From NCBI RefSeq assembly GCF_042433895.1, contig NZ_JBHLUA010000003.1, forward strand, positions 124,001 through 188,000: a stretch of DNA of 64,000 nucleotides, written 5' to 3'. This DNA is from Mesonia maritima (GTDB lineage: Bacteria; Bacteroidota; Bacteroidia; Flavobacteriales; Flavobacteriaceae). The translations under genes and the position numbers were made by a program. The notes below the pieces were generated by a model. It was not told the DNA's origin, ran no database searches, and was given only the letters and a program-made list of their open reading frames with translations. Shown here one piece after another: positions 17,578 through 28,018 of the stretch; the first letter of the stretch is position 1, and every line of letters begins with the position of its first letter.

Positions 17578-19899
17578 CTATAAAACTTTCAGTTTAGCAA
17601 AACGTAAAAGTAATTTTTTTAAGCCGCCATTTTCAAAATCGATTTCGGCTTTTTTATCTTGCCCGACTCCTTCGATGCTCAATATTTTTCCTTTTCCAAA
17701 TCGCATATGTTCTACTTCTTGTCCGCTTTCTAATTGCAGCGCGGGCGAATCACTTTTGCTTGGTTTATCTGCATCGGTTGGCCGTAACCTTCTCAATTTC
17801 CGCAATTGTTCTTCAGTGGGTTTATGAGCTGGTGGCGGAGTTCCTCGTTTAGGTTTTGTTTGCCGTAATTTACTTTTATCTACTTCACCAAAAATATCAG
17901 AATCAATAAGTGGTTTATATTTATAATCGTCTTGCGGAACCATTAAATCTAAAAACTTCTCGTCTATTTCTTCAATAAAACGGCTCGGTTCGGCATCAAT
18001 TAATTTTCCCCAACGGTAGCGTGATTGTGTATACGTAAGATAAGCTTGTTTTTCGGCTCGAGTTAAAGCCACATAAAATAAACGGCGTTCTTCTTCTAAT
18101 TCTGAACGCGTATTCATACTCATTCCCGACGGAAATAAATCTTCTTCCATCCCAACAATATAAACGTATGGAAATTCTAATCCTTTTGCTAAATGAATAG
18201 TCATTAGCGCTACACGATCTTCATCGCCGGTATCTTTGTCCATATCGGTTGCTAAAGCAACATCTTCTAAAAATTCGGTTAACGAACCATCGGCATCGGC
18301 GAGTTCTTTTTGTCCTTCCACAAAATCGCTCATTCCGTTAAGCAATTCTTCTATATTTTCTATCCGGGCAATTCCTTCAGGGGTTCCGTCTTTTTTTAAT
18401 TCTTGTAATAAACCTGTTTTTTTCGCTACGGTTTCAGCAACGGTAAAAGCATCTTTATTTTCAGCAATTAACTGAAAATGCTTAATCATATTCGAAAAAT
18501 TGGTCAGTTTATTTTTAGTTCCTTTATTTATTTTGAGATCAATTTTTTCAATGTTTTCTATGACCTCAAAAATGGAACGTTTGTAGTGATTTGCAGCGAG
18601 TGAAAGTTTATCCATCGTGGTCGCGCCAATTCCTCTCGCCGGATAATTAATGACGCGCTTTAGCGCTTCTTCATCTTTCGGGTTCACAATTAATCGCAAA
18701 TATGCCAAGACATCTTTAATTTCTTTTCGCTGATAAAAGGAAAGTCCGCCATAAATTCTATACGGAATATCTTTTTTTCGTAGCGCATCTTCCATCGCTC
18801 TACTTTGCGCATTTGTTCGGTATAAAATGGCAAAATCTCCATTCTGAAGTTGATGCTCCATTTTATTTTCAAAAATAGAACTCGCCACAAAACGGCCTTC
18901 TTCTCCATCGGTTAGCAAGCGGTTAACGATTATTTTTCCGCCATCTTCATTTTGCGTCCAAACGACTTTGTCTAATTTGGTTTGATTTTTATCGATGACT
19001 GAATTTGCCGCGTTCACGATATTTTTTGTGGAACGATAATTTTGTTCTAGTCGATACATTTCAACGCCATCATAATCACGCTGAAAGTTTAAAATGTTAT
19101 TGATATTCGCTCCACGGAAAGCGTAAATACTTTGTGCATCGTCACCCACCACACAAATATTTTGAAATTTATCGCTCAAGGCTTTTACAATCAAATATTG
19201 CGAATGATTAGTATCTTGATACTCATCTACCAAAATATAGCGAAAACGATTTTGGTATTTCTGAAGCACTTCCGGAAAACGCGTTAATAATTCGTTGGTT
19301 TTCAAAAGTAAATCGTCAAAATCCATCGCTCCAGCTTTAAAACAGCGGTCCACGTAATTCTGATAAATTTCTCCCAATCGCGGACGCTTAGCCATCGCAT
19401 CTGCTTCTTGCAATTCAGCATTTTGGAAATACGCCTTCACAGTAATCAAGCTATTTTTATAGGAAGAAATTCGGGAATAAACTTGTTTATATTTATACAC
19501 ATCTTTATCCAAGCCCATTTCTTTAATAATCGCAGAAATTAAACGCTGAGAATCTTGCGTATCATAAATGGTAAAATTGGAAGGGTAACCTAATTTATCG
19601 GCTTCAAAACGAAGAATTTTAGCAAAAATAGAGTGAAAAGTTCCCATCCATAAATTCTTCGCTTCGCTATTCCCCACAATACTCGCGATACGACTTTTCA
19701 TTTCGCGCGCCGCTTTATTGGTAAAGGTAAGCGACAAAATATTAAACGGATCTACACCTTTACTCATTAAATAAGCAATTCTATAGGTAAGCACTCTGGT
19801 TTTACCAGAACCCGCTCCGGCAATTACAATTAAAGGTCCTTCTTTATGCAATACGGGCGCTAATTGCGCTTCATTTAACTCTGCTAAATACTTTTCCAA
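17578..19899 (-). CDS. uvrD: UvrD/PcrA-type ATP-dependent DNA helicase, TTG start
   Basis: A 773-residue superfamily 1 helicase acting in excision and mismatch repair and replication restart. Motifs in order: Walker A GAGSGKTRV (residues 28-36), LTFTNKAAREMKSRI, DEYQDTN (motif II), GDDAQSIYAFRGA (III), LEQNYRST (IV), VALMTIHLAKGLEFPYVYIVG (V) and VALTRAEKQAYLT (VI). The C-terminus ends in a Tudor-like module (HMRFGKGKILSIEG...), as in PcrA. No ATG precedes motif I, so TTG at 19897-19899 is the start, giving the family-typical MEKYLAELNEAQ. Confidence 0.94.
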   Translation of the reverse strand: MEKYLAELNEAQLAPVLHKEGPLIVIAGAGSGKTRVLTYRIAYLMSKGVDPFNILSLTFTNKAAREMKSRIASIVGNSEAKNLWMGTFHSIFAKILRFEADKLGYPSNFTIYDTQDSQRLISAIIKEMGLDKDVYKYKQVYSRISSYKNSLITVKAYFQNAELQEADAMAKRPRLGEIYQNYVDRCFKAGAMDFDDLLLKTNELLTRFPEVLQKYQNRFRYILVDEYQDTNHSQYLIVKALSDKFQNICVVGDDAQSIYAFRGANINNILNFQRDYDGVEMYRLEQNYRSTKNIVNAANSVIDKNQTKLDKVVWTQNEDGGKIIVNRLLTDGEEGRFVASSIFENKMEHQLQNGDFAILYRTNAQSRAMEDALRKKDIPYRIYGGLSFYQRKEIKDVLAYLRLIVNPKDEEALKRVINYPARGIGATTMDKLSLAANHYKRSIFEVIENIEKIDLKINKGTKNKLTNFSNMIKHFQLIAENKDAFTVAETVAKKTGLLQELKKDGTPEGIARIENIEELLNGMSDFVEGQKELADADGSLTEFLEDVALATDMDKDTGDEDRVALMTIHLAKGLEFPYVYIVGMEEDLFPSGMSMNTRSELEEERRLFYVALTRAEKQAYLTYTQSRYRWGKLIDAEPSRFIEEIDEKFLDLMVPQDDYKYKPLIDSDIFGEVDKSKLRQTKPKRGTPPPAHKPTEEQLRKLRRLRPTDADKPSKSDSPALQLESGQEVEHMRFGKGKILSIEGVGQDKKAEIDFENGGLKKLLLRFAKLKVL

Positions 19900-20046
19900 T
19901 TTTCTTCCGTTTTAAGGCGTGAATTTACCAAAAATGATAAAAATGAATTATAGAAATACTACTATTTTATAAACAAATTGGCTTATTGCAAGTTTATAGC
20001 CGTATTTTTAAATATATTAGCACAACCCAAGTTTTCAAAATATTTT

Positions 20047-21651
20047 ATGGATAGCATTCTAACTTTTTTAGGAGCAATTACGTGGTGGCAATGGATTCTA
20101 ATTTTTGTAGTTCTTGTTGCTATAAAAGATGTTTTTTTTAATAAAACACATACTATAAAACATAATTTTCCGGTAGTGGGAAATCTAAGGTATTTTCTTG
20201 AAAGTATTGGTCCAGAATTAAGGCAATATATTGTAGCGAACAATCGAGAAGAATTACCTTTTGATCGTATTCAACGAAGTTGGGTTTATGCTTCAGCAAA
20301 AAATGCGAATAATTATGAAGGCTTTGGGACCGATCGCGATATTAATGAAACCAATTATATTTTTGTTAATAATGCGATGATTCCTTATGTAATGCCTGAA
20401 AAGCATCCAAATAGGAAGGATCCTTATTTTTTACCCTGCGCAAAAGTGATGGGATTAGCCAATAACCGAAAAAAACCTTACAGACCTGCTTCTGTAATTA
20501 ATGTTTCCGCAATGAGTTTCGGAAGTCTTTCCGCGAGAGCTATTGCCTCATTAAATAAAGGTGTAAAAAAAGCTTCAGCATATCACAATACGGGTGAAGG
20601 CGGTTTATCGCCGTATCATCAACAAGGCGGAGATATTATTTTTCAAATAGGAACGGCTTATTTCGGAATTCGCGATGAAAACGGAAACTTTTCCATGGAA
20701 TCCTTAAAAAAATTAGTGGAAGATAATCCTAGTATTAAAGCGATTGAAATAAAACTCTCGCAAGGTGCAAAACCAGGAAAAGGAGGCGTTTTACCCGGAA
20801 CAAAAGTTACAAAAGAAATTGCGAATATTAGAAAAATTCCGATGGGAAAAGATGCAATTTCTCCTCCTTATCACACTGCTTTTAATGGAACACAAGGTTT
20901 AATTGATTTTATTGAAGATATTGCTGCAGAAACCGGTTTACCTGTAGGAATTAAAGCTGCGATTGGTAAAATGGATCAATGGCACGAATTAGCCCTTTTA
21001 ATAAAACAGCAAGAAAAAGGACCAGATTTTATAACTATAGACGGCGGCGAAGGTGGAACCGGTGCAGCGCCACCGAGTTTTGCAGATCACGTTTCTTTAC
21101 CGTTCGCTTATGGATTTAGAGATTTATACAAAGTTTTTAAAAATCATGATCTTACTGATAAAATTGTTTTCATCGGGAGTGGAAAATTAGGTTTCCCATC
21201 CAAAGCTGCAATGGCTTTTTCGATGGGTGTAGATTGTATAAATGTAGCTAGAGAAGCAATGTTAAGCGTGGGTTGTATTCAAGCAAAATCGTGTCATACC
21301 AATACTTGCCCTACCGGAGTTGCTACGCAAAGTAAATGGTTACAAGCAGGAATTAATGTTACCGAAAAAGCTGAACGGGTTAATTTTTACTTTAAAAACT
21401 TTAGAAAAGAATTTATCGAAGTAACGCACGCCTGCGGTTACGAACATCCGTGTCAATTTACGATGGATGATGTAGATATTAATTTAAGCGATCAAGATTT
21501 TACCAAAACTTTAGCTGCTGCTTATGAGTATCATAAAGTGGAAGTTCCTTTTGAAGGAATTCGTGCTTTGCAAAAATGTAAGTATCTTGGCGGAAATTAT
21601 AATAAAAAACAATCTGAATCTTCAATAAATAAAGAAGAAGTACGTTACTAA
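20047..21651 (+). CDS. FMN-binding glutamate synthase domain protein
   Basis: A 534-residue protein with an N-terminal membrane helix (about residues 5-27) followed by a glutamate-synthase FMN-binding domain. Visible features are SVINVSAMSFGSLSARA, the KPGKGGVLPG loop, IDGGEGGTGAAPP (FMN-phosphate region), and the CIQAKSCHTNTCPTGVATQ cysteines that bind a 3Fe-4S cluster in GltB. It lacks the glutaminase domain, so it is a stand-alone member whose physiological reaction is not established. ATG 20047 is preferred over an upstream TTG at 19978. A TATATTAG element lies at 20013-20020. Confidence 0.87.
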   Translation: MDSILTFLGAITWWQWILIFVVLVAIKDVFFNKTHTIKHNFPVVGNLRYFLESIGPELRQYIVANNREELPFDRIQRSWVYASAKNANNYEGFGTDRDINETNYIFVNNAMIPYVMPEKHPNRKDPYFLPCAKVMGLANNRKKPYRPASVINVSAMSFGSLSARAIASLNKGVKKASAYHNTGEGGLSPYHQQGGDIIFQIGTAYFGIRDENGNFSMESLKKLVEDNPSIKAIEIKLSQGAKPGKGGVLPGTKVTKEIANIRKIPMGKDAISPPYHTAFNGTQGLIDFIEDIAAETGLPVGIKAAIGKMDQWHELALLIKQQEKGPDFITIDGGEGGTGAAPPSFADHVSLPFAYGFRDLYKVFKNHDLTDKIVFIGSGKLGFPSKAAMAFSMGVDCINVAREAMLSVGCIQAKSCHTNTCPTGVATQSKWLQAGINVTEKAERVNFYFKNFRKEFIEVTHACGYEHPCQFTMDDVDINLSDQDFTKTLAAAYEYHKVEVPFEGIRALQKCKYLGGNYNKKQSESSINKEEVRY

Positions 21652-21679
21652 ACTGCAAACTAACTTTAGCATTTTTACT

Positions 21680-22201
21680 ATGGAAGGAATCGATTTCATG
21701 CAAATCTTATTTTACGTTTTACCGGCTGTAATTATTGGAATTATCGCTTTTTATTTTTTCAGTTCACATTTGAATAACGAAGAAAAAATGCGTTATTTTT
21801 TAATGAAACGCGATAGTCAAAAAGAAGCAATTCCATTTAAATTACAAGCCTTAGAGCGAATGACACTTTTTATGGAACGCATAAATCCAGGAAATTTATT
21901 AGTAAGAATTAAACCTTATAACGATAATAAACACGATTACGAGAACTTGCTAATTCAGCAGATTGAAAAAGAATTCGAACATAACTTAGCACAACAAATT
22001 TATGTAAGCGATAAATGTTGGCATGCCATTCGGGCGACAAAAAACGCTACCATTTCTTTAATTAGAAAAACTAATATGAGTGATAAAGTTGACTCACCCG
22101 ATAAACTTCGTGAAGTTATTTTAACAGATTTGTTAGATAAAAGCGCACCTAGCGAAACTGGTTTAGCTTATATAAAAAAAGAAGTTGAAAGCATTTTGTA
22201 G
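21680..22201 (+). CDS. Conserved hypothetical protein with N-terminal membrane helix
   Basis: A 173-residue protein I do not recognise with confidence (it may belong to a flavobacterial DUF such as DUF7935). One membrane helix spans about residues 8-28; the remainder is an amphipathic soluble domain with EKMRYFLMKRDSQKEAIPFKLQALERMTLFMERINP near the start, and probably faces the cytoplasm. It starts 28 bases after the glutamate-synthase-like gene on the same strand, so co-transcription is likely, and it converges on the patatin gene. Confidence 0.7.
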   Translation: MEGIDFMQILFYVLPAVIIGIIAFYFFSSHLNNEEKMRYFLMKRDSQKEAIPFKLQALERMTLFMERINPGNLLVRIKPYNDNKHDYENLLIQQIEKEFEHNLAQQIYVSDKCWHAIRATKNATISLIRKTNMSDKVDSPDKLREVILTDLLDKSAPSETGLAYIKKEVESIL

Positions 22202-22202
22202 C

Positions 22203-23114
22203 TTACCGATCTTTCAATTCATTTTCTTTTGATTCTTGTGCTTTTTTAGCCGCATAATTAAAGCCTTGTTGCCACCAGTTCGTCATGAGTTCTTTATTAA
22301 AAACCAGTGAATTTTCGGTTAATTTACTTGGTGTATAATAAAGGTTAAGCACCACATCTTTATTTACCGCAGCTAATTTACCTTCAATAATATTGCTTCG
22401 TTCAATCTGGTCGATTACAAAACCATATAAATTAACCATTAAAGAGAACGGGTTTTTCCCCAATACTTTAGTATGTTCCATATTTTCAGATTCTAAAATA
22501 ATCGCATCAATTTCTGTAGCGCCACGCCGAATCGCTTCCCGAATCGGAACCACACTTCCGAAACCGCCATCGGCATATTCACAATCATTTTTATTTACCA
22601 AACTCATAAACGGCACATAATTACAAGATATCCAAATCCAATCGCAAAAATCTTCATAAGAACAATCGTGAATGCTCTTATATTCTACTATATTTTTAGT
22701 AAGGTTCGAAACCGTTATCACAAGATCTTTAACATTTCTCTTTGCAAACTCAAATTCTGCTTCGGTAATATTTTTTTGAATAAGTTTGCGTAAATTCTTG
22801 CTCTCACCAAATGTGCGTTTACTTTTTAAAAATTGCAGTATCGTATTTAAATAATTTATCGTAACATATTCACGGTTTTTCTTATGCCGAATTATAAACG
22901 GATTTAAACTAAAAATACTGCTCTGTTTAACGTTGGTATAAATTGTATGAAGCTTATAAATATTATCTACAGCCAAGTGAGTCAATAATAGACTTCCGGT
23001 AGACGAGCCTACAAACATATCATATTTACGCTGTTGCATTCTTATAAGATGCTCTGCTACGCCACCTGCGTATGCTCCTTTACTTCCACCGCCAGAAATT
23101 ACCAATGCTCGCAT
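22203..23114 (-). CDS. Patatin-like phospholipase
   Basis: A 303-residue serine lipid acyl hydrolase of the patatin/RssA type. It carries the oxyanion loop GGGSKGAY (residues 8-15), the nucleophile elbow GSSTG with Ser38, and the catalytic Asp at 182 in ADGGFG. There is no signal peptide, so it is probably cytosolic and may act on membrane lipids; the substrate is unknown. It starts two bases from the end of the M1 peptidase gene, so the two are likely one transcription unit. Confidence 0.88.
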   Translation of the reverse strand: MRALVISGGGSKGAYAGGVAEHLIRMQQRKYDMFVGSSTGSLLLTHLAVDNIYKLHTIYTNVKQSSIFSLNPFIIRHKKNREYVTINYLNTILQFLKSKRTFGESKNLRKLIQKNITEAEFEFAKRNVKDLVITVSNLTKNIVEYKSIHDCSYEDFCDWIWISCNYVPFMSLVNKNDCEYADGGFGSVVPIREAIRRGATEIDAIILESENMEHTKVLGKNPFSLMVNLYGFVIDQIERSNIIEGKLAAVNKDVVLNLYYTPSKLTENSLVFNKELMTNWWQQGFNYAAKKAQESKENELKDR

Positions 23115-23116
23115 TA

Positions 23117-25195
23117 TTAAATTTGTTTTTGTAAATATTCTTGTTGGGTTTCAGAAAATTCATTTTTTAGCTGAAGAATTCGTTCTCGATGATAACTATT
23201 CGACAGTAATTCTTTTAATAATTCTCGACAAAAATTTCTGAATCGCCAAACCTGATGTTCGCAACCTTGCAACAAATCTTTATAATTCTCTTCGGAAAAC
23301 GAGTCAATTTGAAATAAATATCCAAATGCATTTTCGCGAATTTCATAAGCAAATTTTGGCGAAGTATATCCTGAAAGTCGTTTATACACCTGCTGCTTTT
23401 TCTGCGGCTGGTAATCTTGCGTGACCAAGTTAAGTGTTAGCCATAATAATTCTATATTTTTATTGCTGAAACCTTCCACACCGGCTAATTCATTTAAATA
23501 TTGATGCCTTTTTTCAGGAAAATTTTGCCATAAATTAAATAAGGCTTTTTCTTTCGTTAAGTATGAATCGTCTTTTAATAATCTTTCATATTCACTTTGT
23601 AATTCTCGCGGAATATCGGTTAAAGTTGAAGCAATTGCTTGCCGAACTAAAATCGTATTTGTCGCAAAAGCTTTTTTGTAAAGTTCGATAACTCGCCGCG
23701 GATTTTCTTCTGCTAATTGATAAACCACTTCCTGCCCAATATATTCATTTACCGGAAAGTTTAACGCCGTTCCCAAAGCAGTTCGTTTATCTGATAATTC
23801 ACTTTTCCGTAAAGCTGAAACCTGAAAATACTTCAGCATAAAAGGTGATTTTTTTAAAGATTCTAAGGCTTGTGTAGCTTTAAAAGCCGATTGTTTTAGC
23901 CAATCGTTTACAAATTCGGTTAAATCTTTTCCGCTGGCTTTTTCCATTTCTTCAATAAAATCTGATGTTTCAACATTTCCGTAAGCATTTTTCAGTAAAT
24001 AAGTTTGTACTCCTTTTTTAAAAGCTTCTGCTCCTACTTTTTCTCGCAAAACATGTAATGCCCAAGCGCCTTTTTGGTAAAAAGTAAGCGAACTTGCTTT
24101 TTCGTTTAATAAAGATTCACCTTTTCCATTATCGCTCATTTCGCGCAACTGCTCGGCGGTTTCATATAATTTATGATAATAGTAATCTTCACCAAATATT
24201 TCTTTTTCAGCTAATAAAGCGTAGAAAGTTGCAAAACCTTCTTGAAGCCAATGATGTTTGGAAGATTTTTCGGTAACAAAATCGCCAAACCATTGATGTG
24301 CTAATTCGTGAGCGTTTACGTTAACATAATTCCGGTCGATAAATCCTATGGAATCGGTCATACACATATCTGAAAAAATCGTAGCAGTTGTATTTTCCAT
24401 TCCTGCATAAAGAAAATCACGCACCGGAATTTGTTTATAATTTTGCCACGGAAAAGGAACGCCAATTTCCTTTTCAAAAAAATCGAAAATTTGTTGTGAA
24501 TAGCGATAAGTTGGTTCTACTTTTAGTGAATCTTTCGGTTCAAAATATAGTTTCATCGGAATTCCACTAGCTGAAGAAATTTCTTTAGCTTGAAAATTTC
24601 CAAAGACAACCGCGACTAAATAACTGCTCATCGGATTTTTCATATCAAATTTCCAAGTCGTCGTTTCAGCTTCAGTATTTTTTTCAACTAATTTTCCATT
24701 AGCGATTAGCGTATAATTTTTAGGAATTTTATAGGAAAGATCGAATTCAATTTTATCGTTTAAATCGTCAATACTCGGTAGCCAATACGAAGTGTATTTT
24801 CCTTGACCTTGGGTAAATACCTGATTGCTTCCTTCATTTTGCCAACCCACAAAGTACATGGTTTGTTTAGGAGTTACGGAATAATTAAATTTTATTGAAT
24901 ACTTCTTATCGGCTTTAAAATTCTTTATAATCCAAATTTTATCTTCACCAGCATGTAATTTAACTTTTAAAGGTGAATTTTTAGCAAGTGAAATACTCAT
25001 TTTTTTGGCGTCTAAAAAAATAGAATCGGTGTTTTTCTTTACGGTAAATTCTACGGTTAAGTTGCCGTTTACCAATTCTTGTTCGGGTAAAATTTCAATA
25101 TTTCCTTCAATTTTAGTAAAATCTACTTTTTCGGTCTGTTGTGAAAAAATAACCTGAATAAAAAGTAAAAAAACAATTCCCAAAAAATACTTCAT
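23117..25195 (-). CDS. M1 family metallopeptidase (aminopeptidase N-like)
   Basis: A 692-residue exported zinc aminopeptidase. From ATG 25195 it has a signal peptide (MKYFLGIVFLLFIQVIFS), an N-terminal beta domain, the substrate-recognition YAGMEN motif near residue 264, the zinc motif HELAH at 296-300 with the third ligand Glu319 in WLQEGF, and a C-terminal helical repeat region. An upstream in-frame TTG at 25210 would add five residues and is not needed. It probably trims peptides in the periplasm. It is divergent from recG. Confidence 0.9.
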   Translation of the reverse strand: MKYFLGIVFLLFIQVIFSQQTEKVDFTKIEGNIEILPEQELVNGNLTVEFTVKKNTDSIFLDAKKMSISLAKNSPLKVKLHAGEDKIWIIKNFKADKKYSIKFNYSVTPKQTMYFVGWQNEGSNQVFTQGQGKYTSYWLPSIDDLNDKIEFDLSYKIPKNYTLIANGKLVEKNTEAETTTWKFDMKNPMSSYLVAVVFGNFQAKEISSASGIPMKLYFEPKDSLKVEPTYRYSQQIFDFFEKEIGVPFPWQNYKQIPVRDFLYAGMENTTATIFSDMCMTDSIGFIDRNYVNVNAHELAHQWFGDFVTEKSSKHHWLQEGFATFYALLAEKEIFGEDYYYHKLYETAEQLREMSDNGKGESLLNEKASSLTFYQKGAWALHVLREKVGAEAFKKGVQTYLLKNAYGNVETSDFIEEMEKASGKDLTEFVNDWLKQSAFKATQALESLKKSPFMLKYFQVSALRKSELSDKRTALGTALNFPVNEYIGQEVVYQLAEENPRRVIELYKKAFATNTILVRQAIASTLTDIPRELQSEYERLLKDDSYLTKEKALFNLWQNFPEKRHQYLNELAGVEGFSNKNIELLWLTLNLVTQDYQPQKKQQVYKRLSGYTSPKFAYEIRENAFGYLFQIDSFSEENYKDLLQGCEHQVWRFRNFCRELLKELLSNSYHRERILQLKNEFSETQQEYLQKQI

Positions 25196-25284
25196 AGTTT
25201 CTGAATTCAACCTTCCGCAAAATACAAAAAATCGTTTTCTCTCTTGCAGTTATTTCATTTTAGAAGTTTTCCTATCTTCGTTTT

Positions 25285-27390
25285 ATGAATTCAGGAAATC
25301 TGCAAACTCCCATAGATTATCTAAAAGGCGTTGGGCCAAATCGAGCCGATTTACTTCGGAAAGAATTGGGGATTCATACATTTGGCGACTTACTGAATTT
25401 ATTTCCAAACCGTTATATCGACAAAACGCGTTATTATAAAATAAACGAGCTTCAACAAAATTCTGCTGAAGTTCAAATCGTCGGAAAAATAACACACATA
25501 AAATCGGTTGCGCAAAAACGAGGAAAACGCTTGGTAGCTGACTTTGTAGATGAAACCGGAAAAATGGAATTGGTTTGGTTTCGCGGACATAAATGGTTAA
25601 AAGAAAGCTTAAAAATTAATGAACCTTATATAATTTTCGGAAAAATAAATTGGTTTAATGGCAGTTTTTCGATGCCGCATCCCGATATGGAATTGCTAAA
25701 AGAGCATCAGAAAAATATGCTCGTGGCGATGCAGCCTATTTATCCTTCCACCGAAAAATTAGGCAATCGTGGTATTAGCAATCGCGTAATCATAAAAATT
25801 ATTCAGCAGGTTTTTCTAGAAAACAAAAAAGGATTTTTAGAAACCTTGCCGCAATCGCTTCGAAAAGAATTAAAATTAATTTCAAAAACCGAAGCACTTT
25901 TTAATGTGCATTTTCCGCAATCGGCAGAAAAATTAACACAAGCACAATTCCGTTTAAAATTTGAAGAGCTTTTTTATATTCAGCTTCAATTATTGGTTAA
26001 AAATAGATTACGAAAACAAAAAATTAAAGGTTTTGTTTTCGAGGAAGTCGGCGAATATTTTAATCAGTTTTATAAAAATTTTCTTCCGTTTGAATTAACC
26101 AATGCGCAAAAACGAGTTGTCAAAGAAATTAGAAACGATTTAGGAACTGGCGCACAAATGAATCGTTTATTGCAAGGTGACGTGGGTTCAGGAAAAACTA
26201 TTGTCGCTTTTATGTCGTGTTTGCTGGCGCTAGATAATAAGTTTCAGTCGTGTATTATGGCGCCAACCGAAATTTTAGCAACGCAACATTTTAACGGTTT
26301 ACTAGAATGGTGCGAAAAACTAGGAATCACGATTGAATTGCTAACCGGTTCCACAAAAAAATCTGCACGAAAAATTATTCATGAAAATTTAGAATCGGGT
26401 GAACTTCATATTCTTGTCGGAACACACGCACTATTAGAAGATAAAGTTCAGTTTCAAAATTTAGGACTCGCTATAATTGATGAACAACACCGTTTTGGCG
26501 TGGCGCAACGTGCTAAACTTTGGAAGAAAAATACCATTCCGCCGCACGTTTTAGTAATGACGGCAACTCCAATTCCACGAACTTTAGCGATGAGTTTGTA
26601 TGGCGATTTAGATATTTCTGTAATTGATGAATTACCGCCGGGAAGAAAATCGATTAAAACAGTGCATCGTTTTGATAATAATAGATTGAAGGTTTTTCGA
26701 TTTATTCGTGATGAAATAAAAAAGGGAAGACAAATTTACATCGTTTATCCTTTAATTGAAGAAAGCGAAACGATGGATTACAAAGATTTAATGGATGGTT
26801 ACGAAAGTATTGCACGCGATTTCCCAATGCCAGAATACCAAATTTCTATAGTTCACGGAAAAATGAAACCTGCCGATAAAGATTATGAAATGACTCGTTT
26901 TGCAAATGGCGAAACGCAAATTATGGTAGCGACAACGGTAATTGAAGTCGGCGTAAATGTACCAAATGCCAGTGTAATGATTATTGAAAGTGCAGAACGT
27001 TTTGGGCTTTCACAATTACACCAATTGCGTGGCCGTGTGGGCCGTGGCGCTGAACAAAGTTATTGCATTTTAATGACCGGACACAAACTTTCTAACGATA
27101 GTAAAACGCGTTTAGAAACAATGGTAAAAACCAACGACGGTTTCGAAATTGCAGAAGTAGATTTAAAATTACGAGGGCCCGGAGATATTATGGGAACGCA
27201 ACAAAGTGGCGTTTTAAATTTAAAAATCGCTGATATTGTAAAAGACAATCAGATTTTAAAAACTGCACGCTTTTATGCGATGAAACTATTGAAAGACGAT
27301 CCGAATTTAGAAGAGAAAGATCATAAAATTGTGCGTTATACCTATAATCTTATCGCTAAAGACAAAACCATTTGGAATTATATTAGTTGA
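25285..27390 (+). CDS. recG: ATP-dependent DNA helicase RecG
   Basis: A 701-residue superfamily 2 helicase that remodels stalled replication forks and Holliday junctions. It has an N-terminal wedge/OB-fold domain (residues ~1-240), Walker A GDVGSGKT near residue 296, DEQHRFG (motif II), MTATPIPRT (motif III), and the C-terminal block VATTVIEVGVNVPNA...LHQLRGRVGRG. The length matches the family. A near-consensus -7 box TATCTTCG (25273-25280) ends four bases before the ATG, suggesting another leaderless transcript. Confidence 0.95.
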   Translation: MNSGNLQTPIDYLKGVGPNRADLLRKELGIHTFGDLLNLFPNRYIDKTRYYKINELQQNSAEVQIVGKITHIKSVAQKRGKRLVADFVDETGKMELVWFRGHKWLKESLKINEPYIIFGKINWFNGSFSMPHPDMELLKEHQKNMLVAMQPIYPSTEKLGNRGISNRVIIKIIQQVFLENKKGFLETLPQSLRKELKLISKTEALFNVHFPQSAEKLTQAQFRLKFEELFYIQLQLLVKNRLRKQKIKGFVFEEVGEYFNQFYKNFLPFELTNAQKRVVKEIRNDLGTGAQMNRLLQGDVGSGKTIVAFMSCLLALDNKFQSCIMAPTEILATQHFNGLLEWCEKLGITIELLTGSTKKSARKIIHENLESGELHILVGTHALLEDKVQFQNLGLAIIDEQHRFGVAQRAKLWKKNTIPPHVLVMTATPIPRTLAMSLYGDLDISVIDELPPGRKSIKTVHRFDNNRLKVFRFIRDEIKKGRQIYIVYPLIEESETMDYKDLMDGYESIARDFPMPEYQISIVHGKMKPADKDYEMTRFANGETQIMVATTVIEVGVNVPNASVMIIESAERFGLSQLHQLRGRVGRGAEQSYCILMTGHKLSNDSKTRLETMVKTNDGFEIAEVDLKLRGPGDIMGTQQSGVLNLKIADIVKDNQILKTARFYAMKLLKDDPNLEEKDHKIVRYTYNLIAKDKTIWNYIS

Positions 27391-27412
27391 TTGGGAATAT
27401 TTATTCAAGTGT

Positions 27413-27985
27413 TCAAAAATTTTTAGGCCTTTTTTGTTGGCTAGTGCAGCTTGCAATTTCTTTTATTCTTTTTTGTCGCGTTTCCGTTCGTTTGGCAAGC
27501 ACTATCCATTGCAACATCGATTTTTTAACCGATTTACTTAAGCTTAAAAAGTAAGTTTTGGAATTTGGGTGATTGTTAAATTCCATTTCTAAATCTGAAG
27601 GAATTTCTAAATTTTCTACACTGTCTAAAATTGTCCACGAACCATTTTCTTTAGCTATTGCAATACTTTTTATTCCTGCTTCAGCAAGCCATCCTGCTTT
27701 GCTTAATTTTTCAATAGTATCTTTATTAATTTTTGACCAAGTACTATTTGGTTTACGTTTGCTAAAATACTGTCGATATTTTGTAGAATCAATTGGTTTT
27801 TTGAGACTATCAATCCAACCAAAACAAAGTGCTTCTTCAACAGCTTCACTCCAAGTCAAATTAAATTTTTCAGCACTTTTCTTATGAATAATTAACCAAA
27901 TGCCATCTTTTTCTAGATGGTTTTCTTTCAGCCAATTTCTCCAGTCATTTTTATTTGTAGGACAATAGTCTGTAATTTCTTTCAT
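27413..27985 (-). CDS. YdeI/OmpD-associated (OmdA) family protein
   Basis: A 190-residue soluble protein of the YdeI family. The N-terminal block (NWLKENHLEKDGIWLIIHKK, then LTWSEAVEEALCFGWIDS) and the C-terminal OmdA helix pair (LSLSKSVKKSMLQWIVLAKR...KRIKEI) are visible. Function is poorly defined; enterobacterial relatives are linked to polymyxin tolerance. ATG 27985 is chosen over a TTG at 27997. A second OmdA-containing gene lies at 61049. Convergent with recG. Confidence 0.82.
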   Translation of the reverse strand: MKEITDYCPTNKNDWRNWLKENHLEKDGIWLIIHKKSAEKFNLTWSEAVEEALCFGWIDSLKKPIDSTKYRQYFSKRKPNSTWSKINKDTIEKLSKAGWLAEAGIKSIAIAKENGSWTILDSVENLEIPSDLEMEFNNHPNSKTYFLSLSKSVKKSMLQWIVLAKRTETRQKRIKEIASCTSQQKRPKNF

Positions 27986-28018
27986 TTTACTGTTCAACTA
28001 AAAAAAATTGAATTTTTA

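Noticed and set aside
27573..27887. A 104-codon open frame on the plus strand opposite the YdeI-family gene
   Set aside because: The opposite strand encodes a clear family member over the whole span; this frame is a mirror of its codon usage.
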